DNA from: G963662605 sp963662605
GTDB lineage: Bacteria; Bacteroidota; Ignavibacteria; Ignavibacteriales; Ignavibacteriaceae
Reading direction: 5' to 3'
Length of the DNA: 64,000 nt
Assembly: GCA_963662605.1 (NCBI GenBank)
Contig: OY759785.1
Coordinates: 620,001 to 684,000, forward strand
The position numbers and the translations under genes are program-made. Position 1 is the stretch's first letter. Each line of letters begins with the position of its first letter. Positions 23,103 through 30,511 of the stretch are shown here, piece after piece. The notes beneath the pieces are model-generated. The model was given only the letters and a program-made list of their open reading frames with translations, did not search any database and was not told the origin of the DNA.

Positions 23103-26081
23103 ATGAATAAGAGCGACCAGTTCCATATTGAGGATATGTTTGCCAGCCGTATCCGTAATTTTCAAAAACTCATGAAGTTTAAAATCCGGGACATTCTTCT
23201 TGTCTCGAGTCTCTATGACTATTACCTTTTTGAAGAAGAGGGTAAGTTATACGAGTTAATACGGCAGGAGTATCAGGTGTTGAATCTGAGTCAAGCGCCG
23301 GAGATTACGCATGTAACTACGGGCGGTGAAGCTCTTGAGGTTGTGGGTATGGAGGATCATTTCGATCTGGTTATCGTTACTCTGCATATACAGGACATGC
23401 ACCCAATCAAGTTTACACAGATGCTGCGTCAGGCAGGGCACAATATGCCGGTCGTTCTTCTGGCTTATGATAATCGCGAACGAAAAGAGATGGTGACGCA
23501 TTACGACGGCTCCATCTTCGATCGCATTTTTATCTGGCAGGGCGATTACCACCTACTCATCGCGATGATAAAAAGCATTGAGGATAAATTCAATGTTGAA
23601 CATGACACAGAGACCGTTGGTGTCCAGTCCATCATTCTTGTTGAAGATAATGTAAAGTTTTATTCATCTTACCTACCGCTTATTTACCGCGAGATTTTTG
23701 ATCAATCCCTCCGGCTTATTTCCGAGGGAATTAACCTTACACATAAATTTCTCCGCATGCGGGCACGGCCGAAAATTCTGTTGTGCACTAATTACGAAGA
23801 GGCGTGGGAGTGTTTTGAAAAGTACAAAGAAAATATTCTTGGTGTTATAACCGACAACACCTTCAGAATAAACGGACTTAAGGATTCGGAAGCCGGAATA
23901 AAATTTGCCCAACGCGTGAAGGAGGCACAGCCGGATATTCCGATTCTGGTTCAATCATCCAATGAAGCATATGCCGCAGAAGTAAAAAAGATCGGGGTAG
24001 CGTTTGTGCATAAAGGTTCGCAGCACTTACTGCACGAGTTGCGTGACTACATGTTGAATAATTTTGGTTTCGGGGATTTTGTTTTCAGTAATGGAGAAGG
24101 CGCAGAGTTCGGCCGGGCGAATAATTTGAATACATTCGAAGAACAAATCAGAAAAGTGCCCGCTGAAAGTATTCAGTATCACGCGAGCAGAAATCACTTT
24201 TCAAAGTGGTTGAAAGCACGCACCGAGTTCTGGCTCGCGCATAGACTTCGTCCGCAAAAGGTATCCGACTTTATGTCTACTGAGGATCTGCGTCAGGAAA
24301 TTCTTCAGATGGTGCGTATGTATAAGGAATTCCGTCAGCGTGGAATGACGATTGATTATAATAAAGATACGTTTGATCCGAAATACGGATTTGCCCAGAT
24401 TGGTACCGGCTCACTCGGCGGTAAGGCGCGCGGCCTGAGCTTTATCAATAATCTTTTGAATAACACAAAGCTGCGGGAGAGTTTTTCCGGCGTCGAAATA
24501 TTTGTTCCTTCGGCAGTGGTGATTGCAACGGATATTTTCGACAGATTCATGAAGGAAAACAATCTGGAGTATTTCGCATTGAGCGAAGCAACAGATGAAG
24601 AGATATTAGAACGCTTCTTGCACGCGCCACACTTTCCAGGTGAGGTGATTACTAAACTCCGCACATTTCTTGCATTAATCAAAGATCCGCTTGCGGTGCG
24701 TTCGTCAAGTCTTTTGGAGGACTCGCAATTTCAGCCGTTCGCCGGGGTTTACGATACCTACATGATACCGAATAACAATCCCGATAACGAAATTCGCCTG
24801 AAGGAACTTATACAAAGTATTCGCTGTGTTTATGCTTCGACGTTTTTGAAGAAAGCACGCGATTATGTTAAGTCAACCGAGTACGGTTTGGAAGAAGAGA
24901 AGATGGCCGTTATTATTCAGACGTGTGTAGGTACACGGCATGAATCGAGATTCTATCCGGATTTCGCCGGAGTCGGGAAGTCGTATAATTTTTATCCGGT
25001 ATCTCCGCAAAAAACCTCCGATGGTATCACGTATGTCGGTCTCGGACTTGGCAAGCTTGTTGTTGAAGGCGGAAATTCCATCCGCTTCTGTCCGAAATAT
25101 CCCAAGCACATGCTGCAGTTCTTCTCTGCAAAAGAAACCATGCGGAATTCGCAGAGGAAGTTTTATGCGCTCGATCTTGAATCAAGCCTGGATTTGAAAA
25201 AATGCGGAACGCCGGTAAATCAGGTGAAGGCGTATGATTTAACTATGGCGGAAAAGGATGGCACTCTGCAATATGTTGCATCAACATATCTCGTTGAAAA
25301 TGAAACGGTTTATGATGGCATTTCCCGCAACGGTCCGCGCATTGTTACGTTTGCCCCTATTCTGAAACAGAAGATTTTTCCGCTATCGGAGATTCTGACC
25401 AAGCTGCTCCCCATTGGAAGCTGGGGAATGGGTACGCAGGTTGAGATTGAGTTTGCCGTGCGAATGAATAATGAGTCCGGCATGATGGAATTTGCCATGC
25501 TCCAAATGCGTCCGCTTGTTATTACGTTTGATACTGAACCTATTAATATTGAAGAGTACCATCAGGGCGATCTGTTGTGTGAAACTCCCATGATTTTGGG
25601 TAACGGTATCATGGATAACTTGTATGATGTTATTGTGGTTGATTATCATAAATTCGATCGCGGAAAGAGTCGTGATGTAGCTGCGGAAGTCCGCAAGTTG
25701 AACAGTAAATTGATAGCGGCAAAGAAACCGTATCTGCTTATCGGTGTCGGCCGGTGGGGAAGTCTCGATCCGTGGCTCGGCATCCCGATAACATGGGATC
25801 AGATAAGCGGCGCGAGCGTTATCATTGAATCCGGTTTTAAAGATTTTGCCGTAACGCCATCGCAGGGTTCGCACTTCTTCCAGAACCTGACTGCATTCCG
25901 TGTCGGTTATTTGACCGTTAATTCTTCTCAGAATCTCGGTTATTTAGATTGGGACTGGCTGCTTGCACAAAAGCCGGTTGAAGAGATGATGTACACACGG
26001 CACATTGAATTCTCAAGTCCGATTGTTGTAAAACTCAATGGACATCAGGGAATGGGTGTTGTCCTAAAGCCGAAAGAATAG
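23103..26081 (+). CDS. Double receiver-like / PPDK N-terminal (PEP/pyruvate-binding) domain protein
   Basis: A 992-residue cytoplasmic protein. Residues about 28-165 look like a receiver domain whose phospho-acceptor aspartate is replaced (VIVTLHIQDM). Residues about 175-335 look like a second receiver with the acid pair in LVEDN, an acceptor aspartate in GVITDN, a serine in VQSSNE and the lysine in FVHKGS. Residues about 430-840 are the ATP-grasp-like PEP/pyruvate-binding domain of PPDK/PEP synthase (GSLGGKARGLSFINNLL, AVRSSSLLEDSQFQPFAGVY, ending MLQMRP). The catalytic-histidine and PEP-binding domains of real PPDK are absent; instead there is a 150-residue tail with LIGVGRWGSLDPWLG and TPSQGSHFFQNLTAFRVGY. 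A phosphotransfer or regulatory role is inferred. Upstream, TATATTTC at 23047-23054 is a possible -7 element. Confidence 0.82.
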   Translation: MNKSDQFHIEDMFASRIRNFQKLMKFKIRDILLVSSLYDYYLFEEEGKLYELIRQEYQVLNLSQAPEITHVTTGGEALEVVGMEDHFDLVIVTLHIQDMHPIKFTQMLRQAGHNMPVVLLAYDNRERKEMVTHYDGSIFDRIFIWQGDYHLLIAMIKSIEDKFNVEHDTETVGVQSIILVEDNVKFYSSYLPLIYREIFDQSLRLISEGINLTHKFLRMRARPKILLCTNYEEAWECFEKYKENILGVITDNTFRINGLKDSEAGIKFAQRVKEAQPDIPILVQSSNEAYAAEVKKIGVAFVHKGSQHLLHELRDYMLNNFGFGDFVFSNGEGAEFGRANNLNTFEEQIRKVPAESIQYHASRNHFSKWLKARTEFWLAHRLRPQKVSDFMSTEDLRQEILQMVRMYKEFRQRGMTIDYNKDTFDPKYGFAQIGTGSLGGKARGLSFINNLLNNTKLRESFSGVEIFVPSAVVIATDIFDRFMKENNLEYFALSEATDEEILERFLHAPHFPGEVITKLRTFLALIKDPLAVRSSSLLEDSQFQPFAGVYDTYMIPNNNPDNEIRLKELIQSIRCVYASTFLKKARDYVKSTEYGLEEEKMAVIIQTCVGTRHESRFYPDFAGVGKSYNFYPVSPQKTSDGITYVGLGLGKLVVEGGNSIRFCPKYPKHMLQFFSAKETMRNSQRKFYALDLESSLDLKKCGTPVNQVKAYDLTMAEKDGTLQYVASTYLVENETVYDGISRNGPRIVTFAPILKQKIFPLSEILTKLLPIGSWGMGTQVEIEFAVRMNNESGMMEFAMLQMRPLVITFDTEPINIEEYHQGDLLCETPMILGNGIMDNLYDVIVVDYHKFDRGKSRDVAAEVRKLNSKLIAAKKPYLLIGVGRWGSLDPWLGIPITWDQISGASVIIESGFKDFAVTPSQGSHFFQNLTAFRVGYLTVNSSQNLGYLDWDWLLAQKPVEEMMYTRHIEFSSPIVVKLNGHQGMGVVLKPKE

Positions 26082-26084
26082 CTC

Positions 26085-26630
26085 GTGCGTTTATCATCCT
26101 CAAATAATCCGATTATGGTGAGTGACGTTATCGAGGCGGTGCTATTAGCCGTTGCGGTAGTGGCGTTTATCTTTTTAGCGCAGGACTTAAAGAGAACATT
26201 TGATGCATTCGTGTTCTTTGCGGCAATGTTCAGCATAGGCTTCCTGATAACGGCATTGAGCTTTTTTATCTATTACCAGTTTCAGGGTTCAATGTTCGAC
26301 AGTAACGTCCGCATGATAAAGACCGGGCTGATGTACTCGATAATTATCGGCATCTTTTTTATCATCGGAGCCGACAAGCTAAACAGGGCATACGCGGATG
26401 ATGAAGTGAAAGACGTTGCCTATCAGGTAGTTGATAAACGGATTTACCGGACATCAGGAAAATCAAGGAGGACGGTTTATGCTTTCTATATCAACAGGAA
26501 CGGCGAAAAAAAAGAAATAGAAATCGGCCGCCTCAACTGGGATAAATACATACTTGCTGACACGATAATTTTAACGGAGTATTCGGGCTTCTTCGGAATA
26601 GACTATTACGAGGATATGTTTTTCAAATAA
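26085..26630 (+). CDS. Membrane protein of unknown function
   Basis: Up to 181 residues, beginning with GTG 26085 or ATG 26115 (MVSDVIEAVLL), the latter more likely since it starts at the first helix. Three predicted transmembrane helices (about 15-33, 40-62 and 78-97 of the longer form) are followed by a soluble strand-rich tail (YQVVDKRIYRT...YINRNGEKKEIEIGRLNWDKY). I recognise no family. It follows the receiver/PPDK gene with only three bases between, so the two are very likely translated from one message and may work together at the membrane. Confidence 0.72.
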   Translation: MRLSSSNNPIMVSDVIEAVLLAVAVVAFIFLAQDLKRTFDAFVFFAAMFSIGFLITALSFFIYYQFQGSMFDSNVRMIKTGLMYSIIIGIFFIIGADKLNRAYADDEVKDVAYQVVDKRIYRTSGKSRRTVYAFYINRNGEKKEIEIGRLNWDKYILADTIILTEYSGFFGIDYYEDMFFK

Positions 26631-26759
26631 TATTGGCAACTGTAGAGGTTGTCCCATATGTCAGAAATAGAACGCTGACGCTGTCATGCGGGCGGGTACC
26701 ACGCCAAAGGCCATTGGCGTCAACTTAAGAGAATTTAATACAACGAAAGATACAATTAT

Positions 26760-26832
26760 GTCATTCCGTAAAATCTGACGCAGCAAAATCACACTCCATG
26801 ACGACATAGGACGTCAGATTTGTACGGAATCC
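26760..26832 (+). repeat. GTCATTCC...GGAATCC hairpin element, copy A
   Basis: Arms 26764-26780 and 26812-26829 form a 17-bp stem with one bulged G: TTCCGTA pairs TACGGAA and AAATCTGACG pairs CGTCAGATTT. Loop of 31 bases. Ends read GTCA- and -TCC. Confidence 0.75.
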
Positions 26833-27026
26833 ATGCAGGGAAACTGAATCTACTCAGAATGCTGTGCAGAATCCAGATTTGACAAAACTCGGAAACTATG
26901 ATCGAGATCAAAGGCAGAAAGCAGTTTAAAGAGCAAAATTGTAGGTTTTCTTGAGTAAATAAGATTAAAATACAATCCAAAAGACAACTTTAAAGAGCAA
27001 TCTCTCTTTCTATAGATTCTTGAGAT

Positions 27027-27100
27027 GGATTCCGGACAAATCTGTCGAACTAAGTTTACGACTGTGAAAAACATTTAAGCGACAGATTTTCCGGAATGAC
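27027..27100 (-). repeat. GTCATTCC...GGAATCC hairpin element, copy B (inverted)
   Basis: Same structure as copy A in the opposite orientation, with the same single bulge. Two stem pairs are changed on both sides: TTCCGGA/TCCGGAA and AAATCTGTCG/CGACAGATTT. The 32-base loop is unrelated to copy A. Confidence 0.75.
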
Positions 27101-27115
27101 AAACTCTGGCATATT

Positions 27116-27404
27116 GAGTCTGTTGCAGAACTCTTTTCATTAACCACGGTCTTCAGAGTGTGTTGCACAAATAAAATAAATTGATAGGTGTTGGATTCAG
27201 AATGGATTTCAATTATGAACGGCGGAGCCGTGATAGCCTAGTAGTGAAAATGATGAAATTGTATTTCAGAGCTCTGGATAGAGCGGCTCATTCGGGACAA
27301 AGATGATTGTTTTGAGTCGTGCCTGCGACACTCAATTTAATTATATCGTTATTTGTCTACTAAGCTGTCGCGCTTTTAGCGCTCATGAGTTGTGCGACAG
27401 ACTC
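27116..27404. mobile_element. Possible 289-base MITE-like segment with inverted ends
   Basis: GAGTCTGTTGCAGAACTC at 27116-27133 and, on the other strand at 27404-27387, GAGTCTGTCGCACAACTC: 18-base inverted ends with two mismatches. No open frame inside. I see no target-site duplication, so it could also be two independent repeat copies. Confidence 0.4.
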
Positions 27405-27438
27405 TATTTCTCCGCCACCAAATTTTCGAGTGAACCTT

Positions 27439-30400
27439 TTATTTGTCCGTAAGGTACTTCAGCACATATCTCATGCAGTCAAGCCGCTGCTGCTTGCCCA
27501 AAATTGTTTCAAATGGAAATCCGAATGCCACAATGCCGTAGCTGTTTTTGTAGGCAATGGCGGCGCTTATCCGGTTTTCTGCATACCGGAAAATTGCTTT
27601 CGCTTTATATAGGGGCTGCAGCCCGTCGGGCGCTTCAACCTTATAGATTGAATCATTCTCTGTTGTATTAAAACGTAAGATAAAATTATCCGGGAATATA
27701 TCCGGTGCGCAGCTCCACACTTCTCCCGACATGGAAACATGTGAACCCGCGAAATCATAATGCAGGCTCTCGTTGGTAAAGGCGGAGACATCGCTTCTGC
27801 CGGGAGTTTTAAAAATATCGGATGATATATATGCCCCGGTAATAAAGATGCTTCCTTTTTTGGCGAGATATTTTTTCAACTTAACCGAGAGATCATGCGG
27901 GATTACGCCACGTGACGTGCCGCCGGAATTACTTTTTTCTTCGCCGTAAATGATATCAAGAGCAGCATAGCTGTTTAACTCAACGCCGTTGTCTATTATT
28001 GCATCATCACTGCACGAAGAAAATGAATAACCCGCTGCTAAAATCGCTTCACCGTGCATAACCGGATAATCGAAGGTGTTCCCGGCAATGACCTTGCCTT
28101 CAAAGTCCGCATAACTTGCGCCATGACCCGGTGCGTCATTGGATTTATATTCTGAAGCCGGATTGAAATCGCTTTGCGCCCCTGTGAAATCAATACTATA
28201 TTTATAGGGAACGCCCGCATCGCTGAAATTAATAAAGCCCTCAAAGCCGGGAGTGCTGATACTTGCCGGAGGAGCGAGGCGGTGGAATCCGTTGATAATG
28301 AGTATCTGCTTTTTTGAAGCGGTGCTGATTCCGGCAGAGATAATTTCGGATGGAAAACTTTCACCGCCCGCATTAACGGCAGAGACGTTGAAACTATAAA
28401 GTGTGTTTTGTCTTAAATCACCGAAGGTGATCTCATTGTTCTTGGTTATGGTACCGTTATCAAATCCGCCGTTTCCTTCTCTACGGTAAACGACGAAGGA
28501 TGAGGGGACTGCGGTCGGTTCAAGTGAATCCTTCTCCGCCTTCCACGAAATAGTAACGCTGCCGTTTTCATTCAGCTTTGATGCAAGGTGCGAAACCGGA
28601 AGCGGCTGAATGACATATGGCGTGTTCGCATATACTGAAAAGTATTTTACGATTCCCTTATATATGCTTCGCGCAAGAGCCATCTTGAATTTCGGATCGT
28701 GTGCATACTGCATATCGGTAAAATTCTGATGCGATAAAACTTCGAGGAGTACCGCGGGTACATTGGGACGCATTGCTTCGCTGTAATCGGAATTACGGAG
28801 CGAACGGCGAATCCAGTTTTTGTCGAAAGCGGATTGTATGTCGTTAACAATTTGTGTCTGAATAATATCGGCCGCGTCACGTGCGGCGAATCGTGATACC
28901 CCGCCGGGATAGTATTCACTTCCGTCATAATCTTTTATAGAATAAATAGACATGGTACCGACTACTGAGTCGTGTTTGGCAATGCCCGCGTCCGTATGCA
29001 GTGCAAGCGACATATCAATCGGTATATGAAGTCCGGCGCTGCGGTTGCTAGCCGGGCCCTTGGGTACACCGTATAAGTAATTGACATACTCCGGCCGGGA
29101 TTGATAATCATCTTTATACTCGCTATCCTCATTCAAACGATAGACAAGCGTATCGGGAATACCGGCGGTTTGCAGCCAGTATCGTGCGGCTTCCGCAAAT
29201 TTCGGTACTCCGCTTGTGCTTCCGTCGCGTACGATTTGTCCCATTCCGCCGCCGAAACGGACAGCATCGGCAGTAATGCTTAAACCAACAGTTGAACATT
29301 TGTTATCGAGAGAAACACAGCCGTTTATTACATCGCGGCCTTTTTCAAAGACGAAGGTTCCGAGATAAAACCATGTGTCGCCGCCGATTTGCTGGTTGAT
29401 TGAAAATTCCGAACTGCCCCCTGCATGATGCACAACATAATGAACGGCATTGCTATTCTGCGCGGAAGCTTTGTAGCTGATGTACACGGCGTATTCACCT
29501 TTGCGGGGAATGTCCGGAGTCCAGACAATTTTTGTGCTGACAATAGTATCGGAGAGAAGCGTTCTGCATGTACCCATGCGAAACGGATTTTCTGTTCCGG
29601 TATAGGTGTCGCTTTTCGCAAAACCGTTTTCGGGACAATTTTTAATTATAGAGTATCCGGTTAATTTCTCTTCGTAAGCGCCGGATGAAATATCTTTCGG
29701 CGAATCGTTGTCAACAATCACTTCACTTGTTTGAATGTCGCGTTCACGGGGTACATACACATTCGCACCCGCGTTTTCAAGCATGGGAATTAAATACGGA
29801 ACCACGATAGAATATGAGAGTAAGTCCTCAACAGTCTGGAACAAGCGCGGACGCTGCCATTCCCACCGTGCTGATTTATTGGCATAATAACGGCCGTGAC
29901 TCGGCCACACGACGAGATTGCGGTTTTGCAGACCGGCGCTAATTTTGTAAGGTTTGTTGATGTCGCGTACAACCTGAGCGCCCTGTTCTTTCGGTATTCG
30001 CGCCGCATCGTATGCCGATGTTGAAGTACGATAAAAATTCGGAATCAAATCCTCAATGGGACGCTTCAAAGAATACACTTTGATTGCGAATATCTTATTC
30101 GTTTTTGCGAAATAGGGTTTTAAAGAGTCATAAATCTCGCGGACGGTGTTTTCGCGGAACGGCATCCACGAGAGCAATTCATTGCAATAGACAAATACTA
30201 AGCCTGCGGCTGTATCTTCTTTTACTTTTTCAACGACAACACCCTTGGGGAGTTGAAAAGAGAAATGCATTTGCGTGAATAATTTTTGAACGTCGCCTTC
30301 AAGCGTCTTTTGCGGGGCGGTTTTAACGGTGTCAATTTTTTGAACTATCGTATCAACCGGTGGGGCAACAACAACAACGGCGGTATCTTTTTTTATTTCA

Positions 30401-30504
30401 ACAACGCGCTCCGGTTCTTTCTGCTTTACTACCTGATGAGAGCCGCAGCCATTCAGCATGACATACAGCATCAAAACGGGGATAACGTAGCAGAGTCGCT
30501 TCAT
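27439..30504 (-). CDS. Lipoprotein: amidase_3-type hydrolase with golvesin-like and fibronectin III domains
   Basis: A 1021-residue predicted lipoprotein (lipobox LNGC at about 18-21). After a charged spacer comes an N-acetylmuramoyl-L-alanine-amidase-like region split by an insert: WPSHGRYY near 195 and later SLALHTDAG near 520 and VLLEVLSHQNFTDMQYA near 585, consistent with a zinc hydrolase fold. The insert (about 285-425: TCRTLLSDT...KIVWTPDIPRKGEYAVYISY...HAGGSSEFSINQQIGGDTWFYLGTFVF...ITADAVRFGGG) is the golvesin C-terminal-like beta domain. A fibronectin III domain lies at about 640-730, and a class I glutamine-amidotransferase-like fold may follow. Homologues in Bacteroidales are labelled xanthan lyase, which I think is misleading. 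It begins 7 bases after uvrA stops. Confidence 0.82.
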   Translation of the reverse strand: MKRLCYVIPVLMLYVMLNGCGSHQVVKQKEPERVVEIKKDTAVVVVAPPVDTIVQKIDTVKTAPQKTLEGDVQKLFTQMHFSFQLPKGVVVEKVKEDTAAGLVFVYCNELLSWMPFRENTVREIYDSLKPYFAKTNKIFAIKVYSLKRPIEDLIPNFYRTSTSAYDAARIPKEQGAQVVRDINKPYKISAGLQNRNLVVWPSHGRYYANKSARWEWQRPRLFQTVEDLLSYSIVVPYLIPMLENAGANVYVPRERDIQTSEVIVDNDSPKDISSGAYEEKLTGYSIIKNCPENGFAKSDTYTGTENPFRMGTCRTLLSDTIVSTKIVWTPDIPRKGEYAVYISYKASAQNSNAVHYVVHHAGGSSEFSINQQIGGDTWFYLGTFVFEKGRDVINGCVSLDNKCSTVGLSITADAVRFGGGMGQIVRDGSTSGVPKFAEAARYWLQTAGIPDTLVYRLNEDSEYKDDYQSRPEYVNYLYGVPKGPASNRSAGLHIPIDMSLALHTDAGIAKHDSVVGTMSIYSIKDYDGSEYYPGGVSRFAARDAADIIQTQIVNDIQSAFDKNWIRRSLRNSDYSEAMRPNVPAVLLEVLSHQNFTDMQYAHDPKFKMALARSIYKGIVKYFSVYANTPYVIQPLPVSHLASKLNENGSVTISWKAEKDSLEPTAVPSSFVVYRREGNGGFDNGTITKNNEITFGDLRQNTLYSFNVSAVNAGGESFPSEIISAGISTASKKQILIINGFHRLAPPASISTPGFEGFINFSDAGVPYKYSIDFTGAQSDFNPASEYKSNDAPGHGASYADFEGKVIAGNTFDYPVMHGEAILAAGYSFSSCSDDAIIDNGVELNSYAALDIIYGEEKSNSGGTSRGVIPHDLSVKLKKYLAKKGSIFITGAYISSDIFKTPGRSDVSAFTNESLHYDFAGSHVSMSGEVWSCAPDIFPDNFILRFNTTENDSIYKVEAPDGLQPLYKAKAIFRYAENRISAAIAYKNSYGIVAFGFPFETILGKQQRLDCMRYVLKYLTDK

Positions 30505-30511
30505 GCGCGTG

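Larger units (their letters stand above)
26631..27438. other. Repeat-filled intergenic region
   Basis: About 800 bases with no credible gene. It contains a small hairpin ACGCCAA/TTGGCGT at 26701-26720, two GTCATTCC-type elements (26760-26832 and 27027-27100, opposite orientation), a direct duplication of TTTAAAGAGCAA (about 26928 and 26987), and a 289-base segment with inverted ends (27116-27404). Probably a landing site for successive small palindromic elements. Confidence 0.65.

Noticed and set aside
26631..27438. A prophage or integrated element remnant
   Set aside because: No integrase, no att-like direct repeats, no gene fragments; only small palindromic repeats.
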